Assembly (NCBI RefSeq): GCF_017591435.1
Contig: NC_059289.1
Location: 9,468,769-9,532,768 of the forward strand
Direction of reading: 5' to 3'
DNA: 64,000 bases
From: Portunus trituberculatus
Lineage: Eukaryota > Arthropoda > Malacostraca > Decapoda > Portunidae
The notes beneath the pieces are model-generated. The model did no database searches and was not told where the DNA came from. It saw only the letters and a list, made by a program, of their open reading frames with translations. Each line of letters starts with the position of its first letter. The first letter of the stretch is position 1. Below, piece after piece: positions 1 through 12,008 of this stretch. The translations under genes and the position numbers were made by a program.

Positions 1-955
1 AGGAGGAGGAAAAAATCCTGTTACACATTCTCCTACAAACTACAAGTGGTATAATATGTCAAGGAGGATGGCAATAGAGCAGCAGCAAGGGGGTTTCAGG
101 TCACCACCTACATAAAGAATTATATGTGTCTAGCAACAGCTTGAAGAATGCAAGGAAAGGTAACATAATATTTGTTGCTTGGCCCCACATTGGCCTGAGC
201 TTGAGGATGACATTTGTTGGTTTTTAGGTTGGATTTTTTTTAGTATCCCTTGTGGGCTGTGGTGTAACTGATACAGCCAGAGCATAGCGTTGGTAATGCT
301 GGTCAATGGAAACAATCTTACAGCTGGGCTGCCACGTACGTCCAATTGCCTACCATTCCCCACTGCTATAAAAATATTTTCAGAGTATTTTTTTTTATGT
401 GATTTTGTTAATTTCAGACTTCTTTTGTAATTCATATTATTTTATATAATACTGCCACACCCAAAGACCCCAATTTCCCATAGATCCACAAGGATTGTTG
501 GGAATGATAGGTAGGCACAAGTTGGAGTTTAAATAACAATTAAAACTTGAAAAATATTCATCTGCAATGGAAATCATATATACTGTCAATCATTTCACTA
601 CATTTTTTACCAGAAACACATGAGCCGCATACCAGATTCCATGGTTGTGTAAACTGTAAAATTATCATTTTTCTGCTTGTATAATAGGTTGCTAGTTTGC
701 TTTGAACAATATATGCTTAAATACATTAAAAACCTTTTTTCTGGGTTTTACCTACTAAAATGAGTGTACCTCTTATATGCCTTTGCATCCTATATCCCAT
801 CAAATACAGTAAACTCGTATCTCAAGGTATCACTGTAAAGATAATAATAATGGTAATGATAATAATACCAGCAATAAAGTAATAATGCATGTAATTAGGG
901 TATGTATAAGTACTGGAAAAAGGTTCATCTTATATGCTCTCTATTTTTCCCGTCT
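1..955. other. AT-rich stretch without recognisable gene
   Basis: I see no coding region, RNA gene or element boundary here. A short AAT-rich microsatellite lies near 838-870. The only open frame over 100 codons (130-435, minus) has no recognisable domain and ordinary noncoding composition, so I do not call it a gene. Confidence 0.5.
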
Positions 956-959
956 ACAT

Positions 960-1045
960 GGTATCCAAATCTTATTTATTATGGAGACAGGAGAACCCTA
1001 TGGTCCCCTATCCCCTGTACATATGTATAGGTCAGGCTCCAATGC
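960..1045 (-). repeat. Dispersed repeat fragment, second copy at 21380-21430
   Basis: Read on the minus strand this segment contains GGTTCTCCTGTCTCC preceded by a CCATAGGG-like block and a CCTATACATATGTACAGGGG-like block. The same blocks, in the same order, occur on the + strand at 21380-21430 between a SINE and the start of a LINE. It is therefore a shared repeat, perhaps a LINE 5' UTR or SINE 3' body. Which of the two is not decidable from two copies. Confidence 0.5.
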
Positions 1046-1100
1046 CTGCTGAAGTGCTTTCCCTGGGAGATGCTTAGCAATGTTCTTCTCTGTGTAGCAG

Positions 1101-1128
1101 TGTGTGTGTGTGTATGTGTGTATGTACA
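1101..1128. repeat. (TG)n microsatellite at LINE A 3' end
   Basis: An interrupted TG repeat. It directly follows the 3' end of LINE copy A when read on the minus strand, as at the 3' end of the other copies of this family. Confidence 0.8.
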
Positions 1129-3905
1129 TAGTTGTATTTACCTAGTTGTAGTTTTACAGGGCCTGGGCTTTATGCTCGTGTGGCCCCGTCTCCATATCTA
1201 CACTTATCCAATCTTACTTTAAAAGTATGCATACTCGTTGCAGACACTACTTCTTCATTTAAACTGTTCCACGTCTCAATACATCTTTGCAGGAAACTAT
1301 ATTTTTTAACATCTCTCAGACATCTTCCTTTTCTCAGCTTTTTACTATGCGATCTTGTGCTTCGGATGTCATATTCTTCTCTCAGGATCAGTTTCTCATT
1401 ATCCACTTGGTCCATTCCGTTGATCAATTTATAAACTTGTATCAGATCTCCTCTCTCCTTCTTTGTTCCAGGGTTGGTAGATCCATAGCCTTTAGTCTCT
1501 CCTCATATGTCATCCCTTCAAATTCTGGAACCATTCTTGTAGCCATTTTTTGTAGTCTCTCCAACTTCCTTATGTGTTTCTTTTTATGAGGGGTCCACAC
1601 TACTCCTGCATATTCCAATCTGGGTCTTATTATAGTACTTATCAATTTCTTCATCATTTCTTTGTCCATGTAGTGAAATGCTACTCCAATATTCCTTAGC
1701 AAATTATATGTTTCTCTAAAAATTCTATCAATATGGCTTACTGGTTGATTGTTTTCTTCCATCGTCACTCCTAAGTCCTTTTCCTTTTTACTTTCTCCAG
1801 TTCTACTCCATCTCCCATCTTATAGATTCCCACAGGTTGTCTTTCACTCTTTCCCATTTCCATGACATGGCTTTTGTTCACATTGAATTCCATTTCCCAC
1901 TTTTTACTCCATTCCCAGATCTTATTTAGGTCTTCTTGCAGTATTTCACAATCCTCTTTTGCTTTATAACTCTGCACAGTTTTGTATCATCTGAAAACAT
2001 ATTTATGTAGCTGTTCACACCTTCTGGCATGTCGTTAATATAAATGAGGAAAAGTATTGGTGCCAATATTGACCCCTGTGGCAACCTCCGCTTTCTACTG
2101 CTCTCCACTTGGACTTCATATCTTTAACTACCGTCCTTATTTCTCTCCCTCAAATAATTTTCTATCCATCTCAATGTGCTTCCTTTTAAGCCACCCTTCT
2201 CCTCTAACTTCCATAGTAATCTTGCATGTGGCACTTTGTCAAACGCCTTTTTTAAATCCAAATAAATACAGTCAACCCTCTCTCTTGTACTCTATCAGCT
2301 ATTCTAGAATAGAAACTCAATAAATTAGTTACACACGACCGTCTTTTTCTAAAACCAAATTGGCTATTTGATATTAATTTGTTGTCTTCAAGGAACTCGA
2401 TCCATTGTTTCTTTATTATTATTTCACACATCTTGCATATTACACTAGTTAGTGATGCCGGTCTGTAATTTAAAGGTTCTTCCTTCCTTCCGCTCTTATA
2501 TATGGGAACCACCTCAGCTCTTTTCCATTCTACTGGTACTGTTCCATTTTCTATTGAGCATTTTATGATGTTGTATATAGGACTTGCTAGTTCTTCCCTA
2601 CATTCTTTCAGTATTCTGCCTGAGACTTCATCTGGTCCCATTGCCTTCTCTTCATCCAGTTCCTTCATTAATTCTTTTATTTCAAGCTTGGTTACTTTAA
2701 TCTCTTTCATATAGACTGTCTCTCTATTACCCTGTGGCCTTTCAAATTTGGATTCCTTAGTAAAGACCTCCTGGAATTTATTATTTAATAGTTCTGCCAT
2801 ACTTTTTGGGTCTTCCACCATCCCGTTCTTTCCTTTTAACCTTTCTATTGTTTCTTTTTGCCTAATTTTTCCATTTATGAATCTGTAGAACAATTTTGGT
2901 TGCTCCTTACATTTTTCGACAATGTCCTTTTCAAAGTTCTTTTCCTCTTCCTTCCTCACCTTAACATATTCATTTCTCGCTGCCTTGAAGTTTTCCTTAT
3001 TTGCTGGATTTCTATTTCTCCTCCACTTTTTCCATGCTCCATCTCTTTTCTCCTTTGCCCTAGCACACCTTGCATTAAACCAATCTTTCTTTCCTTCTTC
3101 TTTAGGTCTATATTTCGGGACATATTCCCTGACTCCTATTTTGTATATTTCCAAAAATAAGTTATACTTCTCTTGCATCGTCTCTGAGTTTTCCATATCC
3201 TCCCAGTTTACGTTTTTAAAATAGTTCTTGAGATTCTCAATATCAGCCATTCTGTAATATAATCGGTCTCCTTTGTATGAATCGTCTCTATCTTCCTTTC
3301 CCTCTTCTATATCCATTTCTAATATTACATGGTCACTCTTTCCCAATGGGCACTTATATCTTATATCATCATTCATTTGTATACCCCTTGTAAAAACTAG
3401 GTCCAATGTCGCCGGGTCGTCGTTTCTTCTGAATCTTGTGCATTCCTTTACTCTCTGGTCCATCATATTGTCTATCATTAGGTTCAAGAATCTTTTTCCC
3501 TAGGCTTCTTCCCCCATACCACTTTCATAATTTTCCCAGTCCACTTCTTTACAGTTGAAATCTCCTACTAATATCACTTTTGTCCTTTCTTTAACGATTC
3601 TCGTTAGACTCCTTATTGTGTCATCTTTCATGTCTTTATATTCTTGATTAGTCCATGCATTTGTTTTTGGTGGCACATATGTTACAATGATTGTTAACTC
3701 TTTTTTATTAATATGCATCTTAACATACAATACTTCTGCTTTTCCTTCCCCACATTCCACTTGGTTTATCACTATCTCCTTCCTTAACATTATCATGACT
3801 CCTCCTCCTCCTTTACCCACTCTGTCTTTTTTCCATGCATTATACCTATTATCTAAGTGTATTTTGATTGCCTCATTTAGTTTTGTTTCAGCCAGGCATA
3901 CAATA

Positions 3906-3907
<2 letters not shown>
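1129..3907 (-). mobile_element. CR1/L2-like LINE, copy A (5'-truncated)
   Basis: Minus-strand non-LTR retrotransposon. The 3' end reads (on minus) CAACTAGGTAAATACAAC before an AC repeat, as in the other copies. The 5' end is truncated inside the endonuclease and starts exactly where the (TG)n tract at 3908-3944 ends. Beyond that tract lies the 3' end of another LINE in the same orientation, so the two are chained head to tail through the microsatellite. The 3' 300 bp is almost identical to copy G at 51221-55156, suggesting recent insertion. Assignment to the CR1/L2 group rests on general RT and endonuclease features and is an inference. Confidence 0.85.
1170..3907 (-). pseudogene. LINE endonuclease-reverse transcriptase, frameshifted (copy A)
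   Basis: The protein would nick target DNA and copy element RNA onto it. Pieces in order on the minus strand are: apurinic-type endonuclease fragment at 3820-3500, with the GDFNC catalytic block near 3555; RT start and fingers at 3487-2252, with NYRPASLTS and QFGFRK blocks; palm at 2108-1926, with GSILAPILFLIYIND and a degraded F-S-D-D in place of F-A-D-D; thumb and C-terminal region at 1977-1170, ending near a KYSFLQRCIETWN block. The frame changes at least four times, so no intact product is possible. The N-terminal RRM part found in copies G and I is missing through 5' truncation. Confidence 0.85.

Positions 3908-3944
<37 letters not shown>
3908..3944. repeat. (TG)n joining two LINEs head to tail
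   Basis: An 18-unit TG run. On the minus strand it is the (AC)n tail of LINE copy B and also the 5' boundary of truncated copy A. Confidence 0.9.
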
Positions 3945-3946
<2 letters not shown>

Positions 3947-6582
3947 TTACCTATTTACCTATTTGTGTATTACAGGGCCCGAGCTAAGCTCTCTGTGACC
4001 TGTCTCTTTGTCCATTCCTGTCATATCTCTCTTTCATCTGATTGACACACACCGCATCAACGACATCACTGCTCAGTTTATTCCACTTATCAATGCTACG
4101 ATGCGGGAAACTGTATTTTCTCACGTCATTTAGACAGATGTCCTTTATTACCTTTTTTCCATGTCCTCGGAGATGATTACTTGTGGTCACCTTTATCAAC
4201 TGCCTGTCCAGTATGTCAATCTTGTTCACCAATTTATACATAGTTATCATGTCTCCTCTTGTTATTCTCTCTTCTAATGTGGTCAGCCCCAACTTCCTCA
4301 GTCTTTCCTCATAGTCTAACTCCCTGAGTCCTGGTACCATCCTTATTGCCAGCCTCTGTACCCTTTCCACCTTTTTCACATTTTTCTTCATATGCGGTGA
4401 CCAGACACATGCTGCATATTCTACCTGGGGTCTAATTAAGGTACATAATATCTTTTTCATCATTCCTTCATCTAGGTAGTGGAATGCAAGGCCAATATTT
4501 TGAAGCATGTTGTATGTTTTCCAAAAAATCTTGTTAATGTGTTTTTCCGGTGACAAGGTGTTTTGCACGGTTACTCCTAAGTCTTTTTCCTCATTGGTCT
4601 CTTTAATTTTCTCATCACCCAGCGTGTAATCCCTGTTTGGTCTGTATCTACTTCTTCCCATTTTCATAACATGGGTCTTGTCTATATTAAATTCCATCTG
4701 CCACTCCTTACTCCACTCATATATTTTATCAAAGATCTTCCTGTAACTTGTTACAATTTTCCACATTCTTTACTCTCCTCATAATTTTAGTATCGTCCGC
4801 AAACATGTTCATGTAACTGTCAATTCCTACTGGCATATCATTAACATAAATCAAAAACATAATGGGACCCAGCACTGACCCTTGTGGAACTCCACTGGTT
4901 ATCTTCTTCCACTCGGACTTCCTTCCTTTCACCACTGTTCTCATTTCTCTTCCCATTAAGTAATTTTCCATCCATTTTGCTAGTTTATCATTTACTCCTC
5001 CAATCATCTTTAGTTTCCACATCAGTCTATTGTGTGGTACTTTATCAAAGGCCTTTCTCAAGTCCAGGTAGATAGCATCCACCCATCCCTCTCTATGTTG
5101 TAGTATGTCAGTCACTCTTCAATAAAAACATAATAAATTGGATACGCACGATCTTACTTTTCTGAAACCAAACTGCCTTTCACTCAGAATGTTTTCACTT
5201 TCTAGATACTCACTCCACTTAGCTTTAATTACTTCTTCACATACCTTGCACAATATACTAGTCAACGATACTGGTCTATAATATAGCGGTTCCATTCTGC
5301 TACCATTCTTATATATAGGCACAATGTCAGGTCTTTTCCACTCTTTCGGGACTAATCCTGTATGTATGGAGGTTTCCACAATATCAAATACGAGGTTCAA
5401 CAATTGATCCTTTCATTCATTTAGCAACCTCCCAGATATGCCATCAGGCCCCATTGATTTATTAATATCCAGATTGCTTATAATTTTCCTTACATCTTCC
5501 TTAGTAACCATGATGTCCTGCATTTGCTTTATTTCCGTAGGCCTTCCTCCCATAAAATGCTCCCCCTTTGTAAACACTTTGGAAAAGTTGTCGTTCAAAA
5601 TTTCAGCTATATCTCCAGCATCTTCATATACTTCTTCCCCGTTTTTTACCTTTTCTATTGCCTCCCTTTTATTTAGTTTTCCATTTATGAATTTGTAAAA
5701 GATTTTTGGGTCACTATCACAGTTTTCCACCACCCTCTGTTCATATTCCTTCTGAGCTGTTCTCCTTACTTCAACATATCTATTCCTTGCTGTTTTGTAG
5801 ACTTCCCTTGATAATACATCACTGTTTTTCTTAGTTTCTTCCATGCCTTTTCTTTGTTCGTTTTTGCTTCTTCAAAATTTCTATTAAACCACTGTTTATT
5901 ATTTAAAGTCCTCTTTCTGTGATATGGCACAAACTTTTTCACAGCAGAGTTATACAAATCCATAAATTTATCGTATTTCAATTGCACATCCCTTTCCTGG
6001 TATACCACGGACCAGTCAATTTCATTAAAGAACTCCCTTATATGGTTATAATTTTCCCTAATATAATTTAATTTTTCCTCCCTGAGTTCCACAATCTTAT
6101 TCATGCTTAATTCCGTATCCAGCTCAAAGCTTAGAACATCATGATCGCTTTTCCCCAAGGGACATTCATGTTCAATTTCCTCTTTTAGAGAGATTCCCCT
6201 GGTAAATACCAAATCCAACCTTGCTGCAACATCTTGTCCCCTGCACCTTGTTGGTGATCTCACCCACTGTATCATCAAGTTATTTGTTGCTACCTTTAAC
6301 AATTCTTCTGCCCACTCACCACCGTTCACCACTTCGTAGTCTTCCCACACTATTTCTTTGCAATTAAAGTCTCCAACTATCATCACTCTATCCTTTCTGA
6401 TGAGTTCTTGCTTCATTCTGTCTAGAGTATTTCTCATCACCATTTGGTACTGTTTATATTCCCAAGCACTGGTTCTGGGTGGTATGTATAGTTATAATAT
6501 TAATGTCCCTCTTGCCATCTGTTATAAGCATACTTATCACTTCCTCATTTCTCTTACTATAGTTCATCTCCTTCACTATCAC
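3945..6582 (-). mobile_element. CR1/L2-like LINE, copy B (second subfamily, 5'-truncated)
   Basis: Minus-strand LINE. Its RT is related to copy A, but the 3' UTR differs (TATTTACCTATTTACC on +) and it again ends in (AC)n. The 5' end stops in the endonuclease at a poly-C run (6582), where the GC-rich 5' region of an I-like LINE begins. Either that LINE inserted into copy B or copy B was truncated there. Confidence 0.8.
3984..6560 (-). pseudogene. LINE endonuclease-reverse transcriptase, frameshifted (copy B)
   Basis: Pieces on the minus strand: endonuclease C-terminal half at 6443-5766, with GDFNCKE near 6370 and CPLGKSDHDVLSFE near 6160; linker and RT N-terminus at 5844-5413, with INKSMGPDGISGRLL; RT fingers at 5403-5119, with YYRPVSLTS and RQFGFRK; palm at 5115-4729, with YLDLRKAFDKVPH, SGVPQGSVLGP and FADDTKI, so the catalytic F-A-D-D is intact; C-terminal domain at 4766-3984. 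Each piece is long and clean, and the element is broken only by a few frame changes. Upstream of 6443 the frame continues in degraded form to the poly-C junction. Confidence 0.85.
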
Positions 6583-7018
6583 CCCCCCCAGATGGGGGTC
6601 GTGGTGGGGGGGCTTGTGTGCCCCTGTGACCTGGCGAGCTAGGCTAGAGGGGGCTTAGGCCCCTGCTCTGCCCTTTCGAGGGGAAGAGGGCTACCCATGC
6701 TAGTACGGTCGCCAGTGAGGGGCCAGACTAAATGGTTCCTACGTAGGCTGCCAGTGGACCAGCGGAGCCACCCGCTGGAGGGATCGCCCAATAGGGGCCG
6801 TCCTGTGCTGGATGGTTGGGTGTCCAGGCTGGGATGCTTTGGGAGGGGTCTCAGCTCTGTCGTGGACAAACATTCGTATCATGTGGGGCCTTTTTAAAAC
6901 GACTGGTCCGCATGGGGACGAGGTACCCGTCCACGGCAGCCAGCGCCCTCCCATTGTAGTCCCAGTAGGTGGTTTCCCTTGCCCCTGGAGCCAATTTTTT
7001 GTGTAGCTGTTTTTTTTT
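6583..7018 (+). promoter_or_regulatory. GC-rich 5' UTR / internal promoter region of the I-like LINE
   Basis: A 436-bp GC-rich leader between the poly-C junction and the first ATG of ORF1. Full-length LINEs of this superfamily carry an internal promoter in the 5' UTR; that role here is inferred from position only. Open frames in it on both strands have no recognisable domain. Confidence 0.45.
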
Positions 7019-8912
7019 ATGGGAAAACACAAAAAACATTCAGGTTCTCGTGAGGTGGCTGACCTGGCCCACGAGACGTCATCTTCAGGTCTGAGTAAGG
7101 AGGAGGATTCCCCTCCACAAGGGCCTCCCACAGCAGTCTCCTGTTCTGGAAGTTCTTCTGAGGGATGCATTTCTGCTGCATATGACTCTCTTGTAATGGT
7201 AAATGTTAATCCATCATTTTCCTATCATGCCTTGCACTCACTTCTCAAGGCGTATGGTACGGTTGTTCGCATTCGACTGGTTTATGATAAGGACTTTCCT
7301 TCTAACCGCTGCTATGTGACGTATATGTCATGTGATGAAGCCAGTTTAGCTTATGAACATGTAGCATCTCTCGCCGGCCATGGCTTTAAAACTGAATTTC
7401 TCCAGCCACGTAATATTTCAGACAGTGACATGGATTACATCCCAAATGTTTTTGAAAACTATTTAGAGAATTCAGTTCCAGCAGTCTGCCAGATCCCACC
7501 TCCACGTTGGTTTTTGGCGTAGTATAGAAATGGGCGTGGGGAATTTCATCCATGCCTCCCGGTACCTGTCCAAAGAAATCGGCACGATTCCTGAGGGGAA
7601 TCTGAAAAAGTATGGGAAGGGGGTGCTTGTGCGAGCAAAAGATCTTACGCAAGCTAGGATGTTGCAACATCTCCCATGCCCTTCTGACAGCATGCTTGAG
7701 ACTGTTAAGGCTCATCCCACCTTTAACTATAGCAAAGGTTGTGTTTATAGTCAAGATCTCTATGAATTCCTAGAAGAGGAAATACTAGCAATGTGCCCTA
7801 GCTCAGTACAAAAGGTGACTAAGATGAGGAACTCCTCCAACATGGTCCTTCTCACCTTTTTTGGGTCCACCCTTCCTGACCGTGTTAATATCGGTCCTAT
7901 CAACCTTAGGGTGAGGCGCTTTGTTTCTCGCCCTCTTCAGTGCTTCTCATGCTATGGGTACGATCACGGGAAAAGCTTGTGTAAGGAAGCTTCCCGATGT
8001 GGTAATTGCTCTGCACTCGACTCGCATTCAGAGGAGCATTGCAATGGTGCAGCTTATTGTTTTCATTGTCGTGATGCTCACCAGGTACGTTCCAGGCAAT
8101 GCCCCAGGTATCGCCTGGAGCAGGACATTCTACAGCTTGCCAATAGTCAGTTTATCAGCCTCGGTAGCGCCCGCCGTGAACTCCTGTACCGCCAGAAGGA
8201 CGGTACTGGTGCGACATCCTATGCTTCATTGGCCGCTCGCTCTTCGGCTGAGTCTGCCGGTCCGAAGACAACTCCTCCTGCTACCTCTCGCTCTGTTGGG
8301 GCGGGTGGTCCTGTTTATCTGGCTAACAGGTTTGCCATTTTGGCTGATGACTCAGTTGAGTCATCTCTTAGAAGTGACGAGAAAAATACGGACTTGACCA
8401 AAGTCACCCACGTAGTAGATGTCCATTTGCCACCTGTATCTCCTAAGCCTTTCAAGAGTCTAACTAAGCGGCACCGCGGCTCTGCGGAGTCGTTAGATTT
8501 AGCTCAGCATAAGCAGTCTAAGTTTTCTCCCGGTGCTCATAATCGTGAGTCCTTCAGGGACCGCTCTGCTAGGGTAACTCCAGTAGTTTCTGTCCAGCCT
8601 TCTGTGATGCCCTCCGTCTCAGATCGGGCTTCTTATGATGAGGACGGTCTGAGCATGGAGACGTCCGATGATATTGTCACAGCCGTCCCTCGTGGACCAA
8701 GTGTATCGGAAAGTGCAGTCCTGTCGGATCCTCGTCCTCCGAGGACCAGTAAAAGTGATGATAGTTCGCATTACCCACCGATAAGCCAAAAGGCTGCGGT
8801 CCAACGACCCGGCACATCTCAACTCCCGGTGTCTTCTTATCGTTTGATTATTTCTAGTCAGGTCAGTCACGGGCAGCCTCAAAAGGCTCGCTCGTCCACT
8901 GCACCCAAATAG
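7019..8912 (+). pseudogene. LINE ORF1: RRM plus three CCHC zinc knuckles (one frameshift)
   Basis: RNA-binding protein of the I-like LINE, which would package element RNA. It starts at the ATG at 7019 after a poly-T run. Residues about 60-140 form an RRM-like fold, with VMVNVNPS as RNP2-like strand and RCYVTYMS as RNP1-like strand. The frame shifts by +1 between 7522 and 7530. The second half (7530-8912) has the conserved Gag-like block followed by three knuckles: CFSCYGYDHGKSLC, CGNCSALDSHSEEHC and CFHCRDAHQVRSRQC (about 7940-8105). The C-terminal 260 residues are Ser/Pro-rich and look disordered. Apart from the single shift it is intact over about 630 codons. Confidence 0.8.
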
Positions 8913-8931
8913 TCGTCTTCAAGCTTTTACG

Positions 8932-11720
8932 ATGGAACTGTAGAGGCCTTCGCGCCTCTGAGCTTTGCTGTCGGAGTTCTCTCCAGCCTGTGTAGCTCTA
9001 CAAGAGACTATGATAGGTGATAGTACTTATTCTAGTCCTCCTGGCTATCGTGCCTTTTATAACACTCCTTTCCCTGACCAGGGCCACCACGGTGGCACAG
9101 CTATTCTAGTCCGTCAGGATATACCTGTTATCCCGGTACAACTTACCTCTCCCCTTCAGGTGGTTGCTGTTAAGGTCTTTATGGGACGACTGTACACCAT
9201 CTCCAGTTTATATCTCCTCCTCGGCTTCGTCCCGGCCCCACGCTGGGTTTTAGACAAGGCAGATTGGCGTCGATTCACAGACTTTAGTTCTTTTATCCGT
9301 CCGCTGGTCGACTTTTCTACTTGTGCTGAGGCTGTTGATTATTTTACCGATTTTTTTTATTTCTTTAGCGCTGAAGTCCCTAGGACGTCAGGTCGCTTTA
9401 CTAAGCGTCCCGTTCCTTGGTGGAACGCAGCATGCACTGCAGCGGTGAAAGAGAAACGGGCAGCTTTCTCTCGTCTCCGGCGACATCGTGGAGACCCGCA
9501 GTGCCTGGAAGCTTTTCGGCGCTGCCGAGCTCGGGCCAGCCGCGTTTTGAAAGAGGCACAAAGAGCCTCGTGGAAAGCCTATGTCTCTTCCATAAACGTC
9601 CGCACCCCTCTTTCGGATGTCTTCAACAAAGTCCGCGGAATTGCTGGGAAGTATTCTGCTCCTTCCCCACCAATTTTGTTGTCTGCTGGGCGAACGGTGG
9701 CAGACCCTAGGAATGTCGCCGACCTCTTTGCGGAGCACTTTGCCAGTGTTTCCCGGAGGCATCCTGCAGCCCCGGGCGGACGTCACCGCCAGAGAATGGA
9801 ATCTCTCAGCATAACTTTTCTTCCGCTGGAGGGGAGTCTTATAATGTCCCTTTCTCTGCTTCCGAGTTGCGGACTGCTTTGTCCCGGTTTCACGACTCTT
9901 CTCCTGGGCCAGATGACATACCTTTTGCCTTCTTGCGCCACATGTTTTACACTGCTTTTAACTTTCTTTTAAATCTTTATAATATGATTTGGCATACCGG
10001 TGACTTCTTCTTGGGCTGTGGCAGTGGTTCTCCCATTTCCGAAGCCTGGGTAAGATAATCTCCAGGCTACGAACTACCGTCCTATATCTTTAACGTCCTG
10101 TATTAGCAAAGTGTTAGAAAAGATGGTAAATATAAGACTCATGTGGTATTTGGAGAGGGGGAAGTACTTGTCACCGGTATAGTACGGCTTCCGAAAGATG
10201 AGGTCTACTACTGATGCTCTTTTATCCCTAGAGTCTTCCATTTGTGAGGCCTTCGCTAATCACCACCATCAAGTAACAGTCTTTTTTGACCTGAAGAATG
10301 CCTACGTGACACGGCTTGGTGTCATGGCATTTTACAGTCTTTGTTTAATTTTGGCCTTCGTGGCTACCTTCCTATTTTTTTATCCAGCAGTTTTTATCCA
10401 GACGTTTTTTACGGATTCGAGTTGGGAGTGTTCTCTCCGATGCTACAGCTTTAAATAACGGTGTCCCACAGGGAAGTATTCTTAGTGTTACGCTATTCGC
10501 AGTTGCAATAAATGGTGTTATAGATACTCTACCTGATGGAGTTCACAGTTCTTTATATGTGGACGACTTGTGCATCTCTTTTGCTGCTTCTAGGATGTCA
10601 CTGATTGAGCGCAAGCTCCAACTGGCGATCAATAGGGTGTCCAGTTGGGCCAACATGAACGGTTTTTGATTCTCCACCTCGAAGACCATGCATTTTGTCG
10701 CAACCGTGGTGTCCATCCAGACCCGGATTTATACCTCGCCAATAGACGCCTCTCATGCGTGGAGGCGACTCGATATCTTGGCCTTTTATTTGACAACCGT
10801 CTCACCTGGGTTCCCCATTTTCGCTCTCTTAAGGCGTCTTGTCGGCAGGCACTATCCCTTCTTCGGGTTTTAAGTCATACCTCTTGGGGTGCGGACAGGG
10901 ACACGTTGCTGTTACTTCACCGTACACTCATACTTCCGAAGCTGGAATACGGCTGTGAGATCTACTCATCTGCAACAGATGCACGACTACGCTCGCTTGA
11001 CCCCGTTCATCATGCTGGGGTCCGCTTGGCTACGGGTGCATTTCGGAGATCTCCAATACCTAGCCTTCTAGTGGATGCTGGTTTCTGGCCGCTCGACCTC
11101 CGGCGCCAATCTTCGATGGTCCGGTGTTGGTTTCGCACCCACCGTCTACCTGATTTTGTCCCCTGTGTGTCAATGTTGCGGGACTCGCGCTCGCAGGCGT
11201 ATGTCACTCGACCGAGTCTCCCTAAACCTTTTGGCCTACGTGTTGCAAATCTCATGGCAGAGTTATCTATCGACCCCACTCCTGTGTACTCTTTCCGTCT
11301 CCCGCTAGTTGGTTATTGGCAGCTTCCTGTTACCTCATTATGCCCTCCTGCCATGGATGGCAAGAAGGATTTCCTGCCAGCTCTGTCCCACACACGGTTT
11401 TTAGAACACTTTTTTATCCATTCTAATGACATCCCTGTCATTAGGAGATGGCTAACGGGGGTCGCAACCTCGAAAATGGGAGAGATCACTACTTCCACTC
11501 TCCCTCAGTGGACATACTCCCATGTCCGGGATCGCCGTGCACAGACTTTATTGGCGCGATTACGTATAGGTCACACGTACCTTACAAATAGGTACCTGCT
11601 GACCAGGGACCCTCAACCTTTCTGTGAAGACTGCCTGGTGCCACTCACAGTACGGCACCTCTTTGTGGAGTGCCCTAGTTTACTAGACCTGAAACCGCTA
11701 CCTCTACCGCTGTCGCAGTA
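8932..11720 (+). pseudogene. LINE ORF2: endonuclease (internally deleted) and reverse transcriptase
   Basis: The protein begins with the endonuclease motif RWNCRGL (about 8932). A shift follows, and the endonuclease continues at 8965 with ACVALQET and HHGGTAILVR. Near 9216 the endonuclease jumps straight to RT-upstream sequence, so its catalytic C-terminal half is missing. RT pieces are AEAVDYF to VADLFAEHF (9300-9740), SSPGPDD (about 9897), SLTSCISK (about 10090), QYGFRKMRSTTDALL (about 10180), NGVPQGSI (10459) and Y-V-D-D (10556-10567). The C-terminal part at 10645-11721 is one clean frame ending with a C-X2-C-X7-H-X4-C finger (CEDCLVPLTVRHLFVEC). I see no RNase H. Several stops and shifts make it inactive. 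Confidence 0.8.
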
Positions 11721-12008
11721 GAGATAGCGGTGTCTATCACCTCTCTCAGGTCCTTGGACCAGCGTGTCTGGCCCTTGGCCATGATTTATTCGGTTATTTT
11801 GGAGAGGCTGGCCTTCTCTCTTATTTGTGAATTTTAGAATTTTATTTATGTATTTTGATATTTTATTCGATTTTATTGTACTATTAGTGTTTTAGGAACT
11901 TTTAATTGTATTGGTTTTATTGTTTTTAGTTTTTTTATAATTATTTTTCTTTACGAAAAATGTTTAAAGTGGAGCCAAATGACCGTGGCTGTTGCGGCGC
12001 CTACTTTA
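11721..12008 (+). other. 3' UTR of the I-like LINE
   Basis: An AT-rich tail after the ORF2 stop. It ends with a GC-rich block, GACCGTGGCTGTTGCGGCGCC (split as GACCGTGGCTG and TTGCGGCGCC), resembling the conserved 3' ends of arthropod I/Jockey-type LINEs. The Gypsy-type element begins directly after it. Confidence 0.6.

Larger units (their letters stand above)
6583..12008 (+). mobile_element. I-superfamily LINE (Nimb/I-like), nearly full length but decayed
   Basis: A + strand non-LTR element with a GC-rich 5' UTR (6583-7018), ORF1 (7019-8912), ORF2 (about 8932-11720) and an AT-rich 3' UTR ending near GTTGCGGCGCC at 11991-12001 followed by TTTAAAA. The ORF1 layout (RRM, then three CCHC knuckles), the WNCRGL endonuclease start and the C-terminal C-C-H-C finger in ORF2 are typical of the I superfamily. 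It differs from the CR1/L2-like LINEs around it in GC content, 3' tail and RT motif (Y-V-D-D). Confidence 0.8.

Noticed and set aside
130..435. 101-codon minus-strand frame
   Set aside because: No recognisable domain, no splice or codon-bias support and no neighbouring gene context.
2057..3503. Plus-strand Phe/Ser-rich open frames across LINE copies (also 52600-53290, 61039-62540)
   Set aside because: They are antisense shadows of the minus-strand LINE reverse transcriptase; the catalytic motifs are on the minus strand.
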